This document shows, piece after piece, positions 53,928-64,000 of a stretch of DNA of 64,000 nucleotides. The position numbers and the translations under genes were made by a program. The notes below the pieces were generated by a model. It was not told the origin of the DNA. It did not search any database and saw only the letters and a program-made list of their open reading frames with translations. This DNA comes from Heliopora coerulea (lineage: Eukaryota > Cnidaria > Anthozoa > Scleralcyonacea > Helioporidae), in NCBI GenBank assembly GCA_030142905.1, contig JASJOG010000028.1, positions 2,218,501 to 2,282,500 on the forward strand, given 5' to 3'. The number at the start of each line of letters is the position of its first letter. The first letter of the stretch is position 1.

Positions 53928-54082
53928 TCGAGGTCTTGTTCTTCGTCATGCTATTCATATGCTGATTAGGATTACGCGTCACTAACTACTAATGAGCTAT
54001 ATTCATGGTCTTCTTATGTTACTAAGTAATTAAAGTTATCTATAAATGTTGGGTATGAGATCATCATGGGATGAGGTGGTGT

Positions 54083-55725
54083 CTAATAACTATTAAGAAC
54101 TGGTACCAGAATGGTTATGATCTGTTCTTCTTTCGCTTCCCTGAAAAGTCGGTATGGATAACTACAATGACATATTGGCATAATTTTAAAATATCCGTTG
54201 TTCCATTTTGCCAAGTGTTCGCTAACTTTTAAGTGTCTGTATTCTTCATGCTGGACCTGTTCTTTGTGAAGTGTTATTCGTTTCCGTAAGTTTTCGGGCT
54301 GGCCGACGTAGAAGTTGTTGCATTTCGTGCAGATTATTGCATATATAATGTTTCTGGGTATACAGTTCATTGAAGATTCGATTTGCCATTGTTTGCCTAT
54401 GTTGAATGTTATTGAATCCCCCGTTATCAAGACATTCTTCGGGAATTTTTGAGGGATTTTAAGTCTTGATTTTTCCAGTAACTTGTGGATTGTTTGGATT
54501 ATGGGTAATGATTAATGAGAGTTGCTTTGTTTTTTCATTCTCTCCTTTGGAGATCTCAGTTCCCCTGTTGTTAATGCGGTTGCTTTTTCTATGCTGTTTG
54601 AAATAAGATGTTTTGGATAATTCTGTTTTCTTAAGAAGTTCTGAAGTTCCGATAACTTTTTCTCCTTTACTTCTGGTTTGGAAATAATGCAACATATTCG
54701 TCTCACAAGTGTATAAGCGATGTTATGTTTTGTGTGTTTAGAATGGTGGGAATTAAAGTTTAGGTATTGATATGTGTCCTTCTCTTTCTAGAAAATGTCG
54801 ATGTGTAATTTCTTCCCTTCCTTGTAAAGTAAAATGTCTAGAAATGGAAGTTTGTCATTGTTTTTCTTCATTGTAAATTTTATTTTTTCACGTAGGCTGT
54901 TTATGAGGGTATGAAATTTCTGTAGGTCTTCTTCTGACTTCCAAAAATTATTTAAAAAATTGAAATAATTTGTCTTTTTCCTCGGTTCCAAAGATTTTTT
55001 CGTATTTAACATAAAGTTGCTTTTCAATATATCCCATTACTTATGGGGCATATATAGGAGCCATTTTCGTGCCCATTGCTGCGGCTTGGACTTATTTGTA
55101 AAATCTGTTGTCAAGTGTTCTCTTTTAGGACGATAGATATAGCTTGCAATATAAATTCATTAGAAAATAGTCGGGCCGTATATCTTCCGTACTAATCTAG
55201 CCAGTACTCGATTGCGGTTAATCCGAGGTCATGGGGAATGTTTGTGTACAAGCTGACGTCAAATGTTACAAATAGGTCGTCTTCGTTAATCTCGGTCGAT
55301 ATTTGTGTCAGGAGATCTATGTCATCTCGAATGAAACTTGGGACATGTTTACACAATTGTTTTAGAATTATATCGATGTAGTTGCTCAAGCGATGTGTAG
55401 GTGATGATGGTCCGGCCACAGTGCGTCTCATTGTTAAGTCTCCGGGTGGTGGTAGTTAGATATACTCTGCATCCTGGGTTCTGATAGCTTCCTTTATAGA
55501 CTGAGATTTTTAAATTTTTGGCATTCCGTAAAAGGTCGATGTTTTCCATTCAGATTTTAGAAGATAGTCTTTTTCCTCTCTTGTTATTTCGTGTTCGAAG
55601 TTTTTGATAAGTTTTTCGATTTCTCTCATTATTAAATCATCTTTATTTCCAACTTTTAGTTCCACGTAGTTTTCAACGTCACACGGTAATTCTTGTCTTT
55701 TGCTATGGTAGAAGGTCTTATCCAT
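54083..55725 (-). pseudogene. Fourth-family Penelope-like element, heavily decayed
   Basis: Minus pieces: LIMREIEKLIKNFEHEITRE and STFYGMPKI (55725-55510); MRRTVAGPSSPTHRLSNYID, DLFVTFDVSLYTNIPHDLGL (55431-55192, motif A with D-V-x-x-L-Y-T-N-I-P); INSLREKIKFTMKKNNDKLP, FLDILLYKEGKKLHIDIF (55027-54788); and a GIY-YIG end NIIYAIICTKCNNFYVGQPE, LRKRITLHKEQ (54430-54083). Stops and shifts separate all of them, and the YxDD region is unreadable. It belongs to a PLE type distinct from the other three in the window. Confidence 0.82.
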
Positions 55726-55745
55726 AATAACTGTAGCTCCTCCAC

Positions 55746-56125
55746 CTATCCATCGTGGTTTATTATTTTACTTATTACATCTTCAGGTGTTGTGCTAAAT
55801 TTCTCGAAAACACCAGGATATTTCCTAATAGCTTTTCGTATCTGAAAATTTAGTTTGGCTCTTGATCCTCCTTGTAAGCACATCCTATGATATAACTGAG
55901 AAGCTCTAGGCACAAAATCGTCAAATAACAGTGCTCCTCTAGCAATCCGTAACAGTTCCGAAAATACTGCACCATAAAAAATATTGGAAGTAGTGTTATT
56001 TGAAAGATCTGGCATACGTACTAACGAAAATGGAAAAGCATCCTTCTTATCAAACAACTTATACACAAAAATGTTATTTTGAATCACGATATCAAGTTCA
56101 AGAAATGTAGCACTCGTACCTAAGT
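55746..56125 (-). pseudogene. Reverse-transcriptase C-terminal fragment of another retroelement
   Basis: The minus frame of 127 codons reads FLELDIVIQNNIFVYKLFDK, KDAFPFSLVRMPDLSNNT, IFYGAVFSELLRIARGALLF, QLYHRMCLQGGSRAKLNFQI and RKAIRKYPGVFEKF. The order 'FLxLDI - short strand - F(P/S)xVR.P - YGxxxSxLxRIxR - Lxxxxxxxxx(G/A)' is the region after the catalytic loop in PLE-like/RT proteins of cnidarians. The upstream part would lie where the Tc1 relic (56127-56751) is inserted. Confidence 0.6.
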
Positions 56126-56126
56126 A

Positions 56127-56751
56127 CACTGGCGGTCAAAAAGAACTGCAATTGTGGTGCAGATAGTTACTTGGTTTGCGGCCGTTGGGACCAGCCTCTG
56201 TCAGTCTTCGTCGGGTAGTGGAAGTAGAGACACTCTCATTATGTTCAGTCTGCATCTTTGCTTAATTTTCCAGTGCAGTCTTAGAGCTATTGGACATGCT
56301 TTTCTCCCCATGATCCTGTCCTCTCTCTTCGTAGTTTTCCTTTTTTTTTGTCCAGGGATCGTCAAATCTTTAACACTTCCAGTAAGTTTCGGCTTCTTCG
56401 AAATATTGCCGACACTTTGGCTACAGCCCACTTGATCAGCATTCTCCTGTTATGAGTAACTTTCCCTCCGTTTTCAATGCTGATCCTTGATCTTAGATCT
56501 ATGATTTTGCATGTTGCTTGAAATTCTTGTTTTACCAACAATTAAAAGTAATCACCTGGGGAACCAGGAATATATTTTGACTTTCCCATAAAAAATTGAT
56601 TAAAAAAACTGGAGGTCTATCAAAACTTGGAGGAGATACGTTAAAATTATCTGAAATTGACTGTTTTGCCATAGAAGTGAGCAAAAACCATTGCTGCAAC
56701 CTTTCATAATCCAAGAAATGGAGCTTGAGCAGTTCTTTTTGACCGCCAGTG
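56127..56751 (-). mobile_element. Decayed, shortened Tc1-like DNA transposon
   Basis: Inverted ends cactggcggtcaaaaagaac and (reversed) the same, ~24 bp, flanked by TA on both sides (56125-56126, 56752-56753). On the minus strand 56431-56201 reads KKPKLTGSVKDL, KKRKTTKREDRIMGRKACPI, the second helix-turn-helix of a Tc1 transposase (tGSV.D...GR.rktt.redR.i). The DDE domain is largely gone: 56714-56532 holds only a short C-terminal-looking end. 625 bp long, non-autonomous. Confidence 0.88.
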
Positions 56752-56759
56752 TATAGAGA

Positions 56760-57650
56760 CCACTAGTGAGGCCATGAAATAAAAAAGCAAGCAAAGACCT
56801 TGTTAATATTCCCATATTGATAAGATATAGGAAATAACAAAGTCAATCTAGTCACCGCGATTGGTAAAGGTGAGTCAATGGTCACTAATGTGATTGAGGG
56901 TTTAACATCGCGAGACTCCCCGACGTTTTCTTCAGTTTACCACAGAAGAAACGTTTGTGGTTAAAAAGTAAGATATTTACTCATTAGCATATGATAGGCA
57001 GTGTGGTAATCACAGTCTTTCGAAAGGTTGTCACCCTAATGGGTGAAATATATTATCCTGAAGAAATAGTCACCAAAGAATCTAACACAGTCTCACCTCC
57101 GAAAAAATGAATAGCATCAATTTTGAAAATGTTCTTAAATAGATGAAGATCATGTTTCTTGGGGAATCTCGGAAAAGGATTAGGGTTAGGATTAGGGTTA
57201 AACCATCCACTGGCGACTGTAAACCTACGTCCCACCCCGTTTTAAAATTCCTTAAGGAATGCCGGAGAGGTATATGCTAAATGTTGATAAACTTTACACG
57301 AAAACAGCAGATCGGCGCAATATTTAGCATACTAAATACCAGTTATTCACACTGATTATAGATTTTATTCAATACATAAATACGCCTTGAGGACCTTCGA
57401 TACAAATTTCGAAATTGAATTAAATGTCTTCTTCGATCCTCTCACAAGTTATACATACAGCATTCAATGTATTTTAAAGGACTTTAACTATTCATTCAAC
57501 ATGACGAAACTTTACAAGTTGTAAAGTTGTTCACGTTTATACAGAATCACCTTGCACAACACAATTGATATTTGGAGTTTCTCGACCATGGTTTGGTTGA
57601 GTATGGTGGGAAATTTTCCGTGTTTGGTTGAGATACACGTGACACGCACG
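56760..57650. other. No gene; repeat fragment and short telomere-like stretch
   Basis: 56925-57050 resembles the paired repeat of the units (cgtttgtggttaaaaagtaa, 'ggtaatcacagtctttcgaaaggttgtcac'). 57177-57204 reads ggattagggttaggattagg gtt, i.e. about four TTAGGG-like units. No coding frame with a recognisable domain. Confidence 0.5.
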
Positions 57651-57654
57651 TTAT

Positions 57655-57722
57655 TTTATAATTACTACTTATTGACCGAGCGTGAGGTCTGCGCTAGTGA
57701 AATATCGGACCGATGACTTGAA
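57655..57722 (+). repeat. Dispersed repeat, copy 2
   Basis: Matches 2222-2292: attactacttattgaccgag, gtctgcgctagtgaaatatc ggaccgat. Confidence 0.6.
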
Positions 57723-57834
57723 GTACTGGTCGACACGAGTGCAGCGAGTCGAGGTCGTCACGAAAACAATGTTCTGACTTTTCATTAGTACAGACCGAAC
57801 AAGCGAGGTCAATGGTAGTAGTATCAATTATTCT

Positions 57835-58125
57835 AACCTTAAGATTAAATTCCTGGCTTTAAGAAATAAATTCTTGATAAGAAAAGTCATGTCGATTTTT
57901 TTCTTCTTTCAAGAAATTTAAAAAAATTTGGCTTATATTTTTCCTGTCTAGTCTAGATATATTTTCTTAATTCAAGAAAACATGTCTTCTTTTAAGAAGT
58001 ATTTTCTTATCAAGACAGCTTATTAAGAAAAATTATCCTATCTACGGGACAAGATAACATTTCTTAATTTAAGAAATATGGTCTTAAAATAAGATCTTTT
58101 TTCTTAAAATAAGAACTCAATTTTA
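57835..58125. repeat. Cluster of ttcttaa/ttaagaa palindromic words
   Basis: Words such as aagaaattt, tttcttaattcaagaaa, cttcttttaagaagt and tttcttaatttaagaaat recur every 20-40 bp in both orientations over ~290 bp. No coding frame. Confidence 0.6.
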
Positions 58126-58481
58126 TGCAGAGATAAAATATATAATTCACAAGTTCAAAGGTACTAAACTTCAAATACTTGCAATTCTGTCGTTATTTCA
58201 TATACAATTTCTTCACAACTTCACTCTGCATGGTTTTTTATCCTTCTCTAATTGTTCGTGATACACTTCCAGTTCATATTTTGACAAAATTTTTAATTTC
58301 CATTCGAAATAAGCTTGACGTTTTTAAATTTTCCCCCTGAGCGGGAAATACGGGAAATATTCCGACCGCTTACGAACCAATCAAATTGTAAGATTTCTGT
58401 ATTCAGACCGCTCGCTGCCACAGCCATGTAATAAAGTCAATTATCAAATGATAGTTGTTGTCTTATACGGTACTAGATGAA

Positions 58482-60639
58482 TCATGTGGGACATTTTGGC
58501 CGTTTTTTGGGTGTTTTTGAAATGTTTGTGATGTAATCGTCAACGGCCGACTGAATAGCTTTTTTCTTGCAAATTTTATGCCAGCCATTTAAGCTGCTAC
58601 TTGACGTGGCCCCAGTGAATAAAAACTTGGATATTTTCCCGCTAATAAAGGTGGCAATAATCGAGACTATGATTGAAAAGTTGCGTTCCACTTGAAATAA
58701 GTAAATTGCAGCAAATGCAATCCATAGAAAGATAAGGATTGCAATTATTTTGCTAAACATTAAACAAATTTCATTAGCAACTGGAAGCACATCGAATTTC
58801 GAACTATCGCAAACATGCCAGAATAGATCTAATGGAATTGTATCATCCTCTTTCGTCCTCTTCCTCTTTGTATCATCCTCTTCCTTCATTCGCTCTTTCC
58901 ATATCTCTGCAATCATATCTTTGATTTCCTTGTATCTGCATTGCAAACTACTGAAGCAAAGATAAATGTTTTCAGCAACTACGAAAGCAAAAGTCACGTA
59001 GGGTACCGCGAACTGCGGATTCAATACTACTCCCACGACTAGGAACCCAAGCATTCGTACCAGAAACTGACTTGAAAATATTACAACAATAATCACGCTC
59101 AAAGATGAATAGAACATAAGAGCAGAAATCAACAGGTTTAACAGGCTAATCTTAGAATTAGTTCTTCCAGAAATATACGACCAAGCAATCTAAGCAAAGG
59201 TGAAGTAAGGAGAAAAAATAAACAAGCATCTCACTGAAGTAAGTACAAAAATTACCGTTCCAAGCACAACAAGTATTGGAACTACAACTAATAGGCACAC
59301 AACTGAGCAAAGCACCAAGATTGGTTTTCGGCATGGCGTTGACGGAGTTTGGCTGGGGTTTTTGGAGACATGACACCAGTATCTGCATTGAAAACAGGCC
59401 TTCGTCCAACGAAATATTTCTCGTGGCATTTTTTGCAAATTGCTTATGATCTCTTTCTTGAGGTTCTTGAATCTGATGCTTGATTCAGAGGCGGAATTTT
59501 GCCTTTCTACAGGTTTCCAGGAAGATATTATTGTACCGGGAATTATGACCAACGGTAAAAGGAAAATAACATACACAAGAGGTTTGTCCATACTGAAGAC
59601 AAACAGATAATAATCTCCGACCTGAAAAAATAAGTTTTCTTGAAGTGGCATCGAAATAGTTGTTTTTGAGAATGAAGTACAGCCCAAGCTTTAAGTAGAA
59701 AAATGTCGGAACAAAACCAAACCAAAGGAGAAAGAATTTTATGCTGGAAATATAGGTCACGCTTGGTATTTTTTCTTCCAATATCTGAAAAATAATTTTA
59801 AAAGTAATCGGACTTAAATCATCAACTGGGATATTGACTGAGTTGTTCTTTTGGTTTGTAATTGAACCATCACCCTCCCTAAGCCGAATTAAATTTTGAT
59901 CTGGTGGGAGGTTGTTCGGTTTGTAGTCCATGGAGTTGCCTGCCATGAAGAAGTAAGTTGGTAGTGCACAGAAAATCAAAGGCCAGTACAGGCACGCAAT
60001 CGGTACTAACGCGGCCAGAATGGCGTTGAAGACCTTTAACCACTCACTCTCTTTAATGTCGAGGCCACAATTAATCATGGTTTTGTTGTCGCTTTCGTAT
60101 TCTCCACAGCACTGATATTTAAAGCCACTTCCAAAACCAAAAGCATGTTCTTGAAGTATCCTCGTACAAACTACGTCCGTCCTCTCTTTAGGTGGTATGC
60201 TGGAGTCCAAGCTTGTAATGTCCATTAGTGCTCGCGTAATGGCAATGTCTTGGCGTGATGCATTCAAACCTGCGAGACATCCGCGCGGACTTTCTCTTAA
60301 GTTCACGTCCAAACTCCTTGCCTGTTTATTCAGTAGACCAAGAGATAGGACATCGTAGTCGTAGGACAAAGATAACAAGGGTTCGCTTCTACTTTGCGTC
60401 CATGCCCACCTGTAAGGTAGGATCCTGTTCTTTGGGCCAAGTGGGTGATAGCTATCGTTGGAAAATTTCAAATACAAATACACAATCCTGACGCCTTCTT
60501 CGGCAACCAAGCGTCCAAACTCTCTTGATGTGTCTTCTCCCTCCACTAAAACTTTGCACTGGGTTTCAGCTTCCGCGTACAAAATAAAGAAACTTAAATA
60601 GAACAAGGTTATGATAGCAACAGTTTTCTTTCGAGGCAT
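58482..60639 (-). CDS. Multipass membrane protein with signal peptide; one frame change and one in-frame stop
   Basis: Start ATG 60639 (MPRKKTVAIITLFYLSFFIL then YAEAETQ), a signal peptide with likely cleavage after AEA. A Cys-containing extracellular part follows (residues ~25-210, FKYQCCGEYE, several NxS/T), then about eight membrane helices: VPIACLYWPLIFCALPTYFF, FFLLWFGFVPTFFYLKLG, VYVIFLLPLVIIPGTIIS, PILVLCSVVCLLVVVPILVV, FYSSLSVIIVVIF, FLVVGVVL, FVVAENIYLCFS, IAILIFLWIAFAAIYLF and IIVSIIATFI. Near 59622-59628 the frame changes by one base at a T-run (sequence attttttcag, also a good splice acceptor). A TAG at 59192-59190 interrupts the second frame, but it lies in a possible 45-nt in-frame intron (gtgaga...cttag). 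So this is either a spliced ~700-residue gene or a recent pseudogene. The family is not recognised by name; similar proteins exist in corals. Confidence 0.7.
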
Positions 60640-60724
60640 TTTCGAGGTACTGTCTGTGGAGTTTGTTAGAATGTGCGCTGCGGGAAGACTGTGAATCTCC
60701 ACGTCACCCCAATTACATGATCGA

Positions 60725-60737
60725 GTGATTTAAATAC
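60725..60737 (-). promoter_or_regulatory. Candidate TATA-like element of the membrane protein gene
   Basis: Minus strand gtatttaaatcac, ~90 bp before the ATG. The same block occurs ~70 bp before the relic start of the paralogue (62143-62155), while surrounding bases differ, which suggests a conserved core promoter. Confidence 0.5.
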
Positions 60738-60887
60738 AAATTACTGAGCTTCTCGTGGATTATTTTAATTTTATAGCTCCTCTTTGGGTGGATTTACCTT
60801 GAAGGAAGTCCTTCAGTTCCCGCAAAATAAACAAGACTTTGTCTTCTTTATAACGAGAACTTCCGAGGATTTTTGTACGGATAAAAG

Positions 60888-61306
60888 CAGGAGTGGGGCA
60901 GGGGACTATAGCCCCCGTCGGGGAAAGTTGAACAATTCGTCGGGGAAGTATTGGGTTGTATTTTGTTATCACTATTATTATTTTCCTGCACTTTTAGATT
61001 GGACAATTGAAAATTGCAAATATTAACATTAAACAAGAAATTTTCCCATTTTTCAGAACCATCATAGGCGTGAGGAAATAAAAACAATACATTAAGTATT
61101 CATGAATGATCCGCCTATTGCTATTTACATAATACGTTAATATAATGTGTCTTACTGTAGTCGGTACAAAATCAACTTGTTCATTTATCCATGAATATGC
61201 ATTCATTTCAAAAAAAAAAAGAAATACATTTTCCTGAACCTAAACTTTAGCCCCCCGCGTAGGGGACCTTTGCCCCTGCTTAGGGGAATTCTTGCCGCTA
61301 CTCCTG
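60888..61306. mobile_element. hAT-type MITE, 419 bp, 8-bp target duplication
   Basis: It begins caggagtggggc and ends (reversed) caggagtagcggc. The 8-bp gataaaag flanks both sides (60880-60887 and 61307-61314). Subterminal G/C blocks (actatagcccccgtcgggg, taaactttagccccc) are also inverted. No transposase frame. 8-bp duplications with CAGG-type ends are characteristic of hAT elements. Confidence 0.88.
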
Positions 61307-61584
61307 GATAAAAGAATCTCACACTTTCCCAGTTCTGGATAAAAAATTATTCAATTGACCCTCCCCTGTGTTTTGTTGGGTCATTGTAATTCTGAATGAA
61401 GACTTAAAACGTGCAGGAATCTGTCATTACTGTTCCAAGGAGTAAATTACTTGGTGAATATAAACCTGGGATAAAATTCTCAGGCTGGCCTTCCGCTGAG
61501 AACCCTTCAAAAACGATCTCATGATTGCCTAACGAAAAATTCAGCCCAAGCTAAGCTTTGAATATCATTCTACCCTTATGGAAA

Positions 61585-61895
61585 TGTAGCATGTCATTTC
61601 ATATATGAAGTAATTTTTTTTATATGTGAAAGTATTTCATTCCATTTGTGAAGTGGAAATTTCATATGTGAAACTAATTTTCATTTGTCAATCTTTCATT
61701 TCATATGTGAAATACATGTTCCTAATACCAGCTTTTCACATATGAAATGTTGAACCTGTTTATTTCAAAAAATGAATTAGGTATTTCATATATAAAAACG
61801 TTACGATTTCGTTTGTGGAATGAAATTTCATAAGTGAAAATGTCCATTTCGATATGTTTTTCACATGTAAAATCACATATGAAATTTTCGTAACG
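61585..61895 (+). repeat. tttcatatgtgaaat repeat block, outside the array
   Basis: Same words and order as the blocks 3' of genes A-C (aaatttcatatgtgaaac, atttcatatgtgaaatac, gaatta, tttttcacatgtaaaatcac). It is the most diverged of the four and has the clearest palindromic words. Confidence 0.6.
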
Positions 61896-61969
61896 GCAGG
61901 TTGGTTAGGGATGACTACATGACAAATTTTGGCTCTGGCTGAAATTCTTTCATCTAATTATCCCCGACG

Positions 61970-62240
61970 CAAATTCTCATCTGGCTTTGCAAGGCCGGTT
62001 TTATTTATAGTAAATAAAGTATTTGTTAGAACCAATAGGACAAGACCATGATGGGAACAGTTTCCTTTCGAAGCATGCTGTTTGGTTAACTGTGGACGTA
62101 GATGGAGTGCTGGTCGGAGGTGGAAGACCACGATTCTGGTCGTGTGATTTAAATACGTATTGTAGTGTTGATCATGGTCTATTTTGCATTCCTCTTTGAG
62201 TGATTTCTGCTGGTAAGAAGTGCTTTCAATCGGCCAAGTG
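61970..62240 (-). pseudogene. Relic of the 5' end of a membrane-protein paralogue
   Basis: Minus ATG 62076 reads MLRKETVPIMVLSYWF-stop; the intact gene has MPRKKTVAIITLFYLSF. The upstream flank also matches: ctgtggacgtagatggag against ctgtgga, gtgatttaaatac, 'cctctttg(a/g)gtg(a/g)att'. The rest of the gene is absent or unrecognisable. It shows the membrane-protein gene was tandemly duplicated. Confidence 0.7.
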
Positions 62241-63279
62241 AAAACCACGATGGGCTTTTTTTTTGTTATTTGTTTTTTGCTGGTGATAAGAGTTTATCAG
62301 GCCCTTAACAAGCGGAAGACTTGCATACATTTCCGCTCTGGTTCACCAGTTTTTCAATTGATATCTTTTCTTGTTTAATCTGTGACCTGATTTTTCATGA
62401 AAATATAGAACTGGCCTTTATACTTACTATAAATGGCATTTCTTGTGAGCACCTTCACCTTGAAAAAACGAAGGAGTCCATTTTTGCATATTCCGACTTA
62501 GTATAGATATGGCATTAAAACTGCCACGTTGAATGACAACTTTGAAAGTCCCTACTTGCCGACAATGCCGACCATTAGTAACTACTTTCTTTTATTAGCA
62601 TTTTTCCTTCAACTTGGGGAGTAACAGCGATCCGATCACTGCGTCGTCGGAACCACCAATTATCAATTTTCTAGTTTCTAGCGATAAAAGAATTCCTTCA
62701 TTCACCATCAATTGAGTCCACAATAAACAATGAGTTTTCAATATCATTGACGTCTAGAAATTAATATACCGATGAGTGTCAAAAAACGAACCCAGCACGC
62801 AGCCGTCAAAGTACGAAGTCATCGACTGACCACTTATTGAGAGAAAATGTTGAGCAAAGAAGATGATTCCCCTTGTTTCCTCAAGGAATACGTTTCATGC
62901 TTTTCACTGTTTCAGAGGCTCTTAAAGTCAAACAATACCAAGCGTTTACTATATTAAAGCTACATTCCGGAGAATCTGAATTCTGATTCAAGTTGATCCG
63001 TCGATTCCATCGAATCCTATATACATTTAATAGACAGTCAGTAGTTCCACCCACTAAAGAAGCGTAAAATCAAGTTTTGGATTCACAAATCCAGATTTAA
63101 GTTATCCCAAAGAAACAACCGCTTAAGTATCAGATCTTGTTTTTATTGTTATGGTTCACAGTTCAGACAACCTCATATTCTTACTCTAGTGAAAGTTTCT
63201 AATACATAAGTTAGTGGATAGCTGTTGCTCGTTTGAAGTTGCTAAAACATCCCAGGGGACCATCTGACATTTCCGGCCA
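62241..63279. other. No recognisable gene
   Basis: No repeat, domain or RNA fold was recognised. Confidence 0.45.
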
Positions 63280-63750
63280 ATAAATTGTGATCTTGAGAAT
63301 AGTTGCAATGGATAAACCGGGCGGAAAACGCAATCTTGTTGTGAAAATCAAATCCCAGACAATGATTTTAAATAATTCCATGAAGGAGGACACATTGAAG
63401 ACGATATGGTTACAGAAGATTTATTGAACTAACATTTCGTCGCAACACAGAATACCATTGGAGTATGAATTATTGCAATGATTCTAGATCTATATATTAA
63501 GCTATTTACAAAAATAAAACTGACAGTTAAAAGGCGTGGTGACGCGAAGATAACAGGAAGTCAATGGTTAATTAGATAAAGTTAAAGGAACGGATCTTAT
63601 GTTTGACATATGATAAAACAGAAAAATCGTTGGGAGAAATGGGATGGCCAGTGCTTTTGTGATGGGCTAGGACACTAGAATCAATTTTAGACTTAGAAAT
63701 GTGAGCTTGGATATATGTTGAGATAGATGAACGATCATCACGCTCCATAC
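63280..63750 (-). mobile_element. Diverged first-family PLE fragment
   Basis: The minus frame from ~63735 reads STYIQAHISKSKIDSSVLAH, HKSTGHPISPNDFSVLSY, matching SSIQAHTRQTDHAISPNDFS of the PLE in unit 1. The tail continues to ~63290, where ggataaaccgggcggaaaac corresponds to ttgattttccgagcggaaag at the left end of that PLE. The hammerhead region (~63425-63460) is too decayed to score. It joins a SINE at its coding side. Confidence 0.7.
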
Positions 63751-63905
63751 TCAGAAAAACGATTTCTGAACCCCAGACGGGAATGGAACCCGCAACCTTC
63801 TGATGACTGGAGAGACATTCTAACCATTGAGCTACCAAGAATCAGATGGTGAGCTAATGTGCAAGTTCGACATTTGTGTGACCTGAACGGAAGCCACTAT
63901 ACATG
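63750..63905 (-). mobile_element. tRNA-related SINE, second copy
   Basis: Minus strand: agtggcttcc, gtcgaacttgcac, ttggtagctcaatggttaga, ggttgcgggttccattcccg, cagaaatcgtttttctga, the same landmarks as 7840-7985. A- and B-boxes are present but no clean cloverleaf. Confidence 0.65.
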
Positions 63906-64000
63906 TTAATAATAATATTGTTGAAATTTATACTTTTTTTTTTAGAAGTGAATGTAAAATACCTCAAAATGTGCCCTTGCTGCAGAAGAAAGGTACAGTG

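Noticed and set aside
57177..57204. Chromosome end or telomere array
   Set aside because: Only about four imperfect TTAGGG-like units lie in the middle of unrelated sequence. At best this is a tiny interstitial repeat.

Overview
The window is animal nuclear DNA: AT-rich, with sparse genes and many retroelements. It most likely comes from an anthozoan cnidarian such as a stony coral or sea anemone. That rests on the dense Penelope-like elements (PLEs), an anthozoan-style multipass membrane protein, a DUF4371 hAT relic and a short TTAGGG-type stretch. No bacterial operons, rRNA genes, CRISPR arrays or functional tRNAs are visible. The genus cannot be fixed from sequence alone.

Layout. 1-655 is a foldback element with 40-bp internal repeats. 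1.9-9.7 kb is a graveyard of old copies of one gene: at least five upstream modules and three broken pieces of an HxxxD acyltransferase. 9.74-42.06 kb is a younger tandem array of that gene in three large units. Units 1 and 2 are about 13.0 and 12.7 kb and nearly identical; unit 3 is shorter and partly divergent. Each unit holds, in order, a dead N-terminal copy of the gene, a truncated PLE tail, an LTR-like block and a complete acyltransferase gene. Units 1 and 2 also carry a hAT/DUF4371 relic. The genes at 16045-17562 and 29075-30592 are open. The third, at 39489-41006, has one nonsense codon.

42.4-56.8 kb is a transposon nest with at least three more PLE families, most with arms in opposite orientations. 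One palindromic PLE (about 50.08-53.85 kb) keeps an intact 852-residue reverse transcriptase/GIY-YIG protein. The nest also holds a 944-bp solo LTR with a 5-bp target duplication, a mariner-type MITE, a decayed Tc1 element, and a textbook hammerhead ribozyme at 49855-49900. 58.5-60.6 kb carries a multipass membrane protein gene on the minus strand with one frame change and one in-frame stop. A relic of the 5' end of a paralogue lies just upstream, with a hAT-type MITE (8-bp target duplication) between them. The last 0.7 kb is a PLE fragment and a tRNA-related SINE.

The most striking structure is the PLE in units 1 and 2. It sits at the same base in both, the empty site survives in unit 3, and its core is inverted between the two units. 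Within each unit the inverted arms match each other better than they match the other unit. This points to flipping and gene conversion between palindrome arms. All identities are judged by eye; no search or alignment was run.
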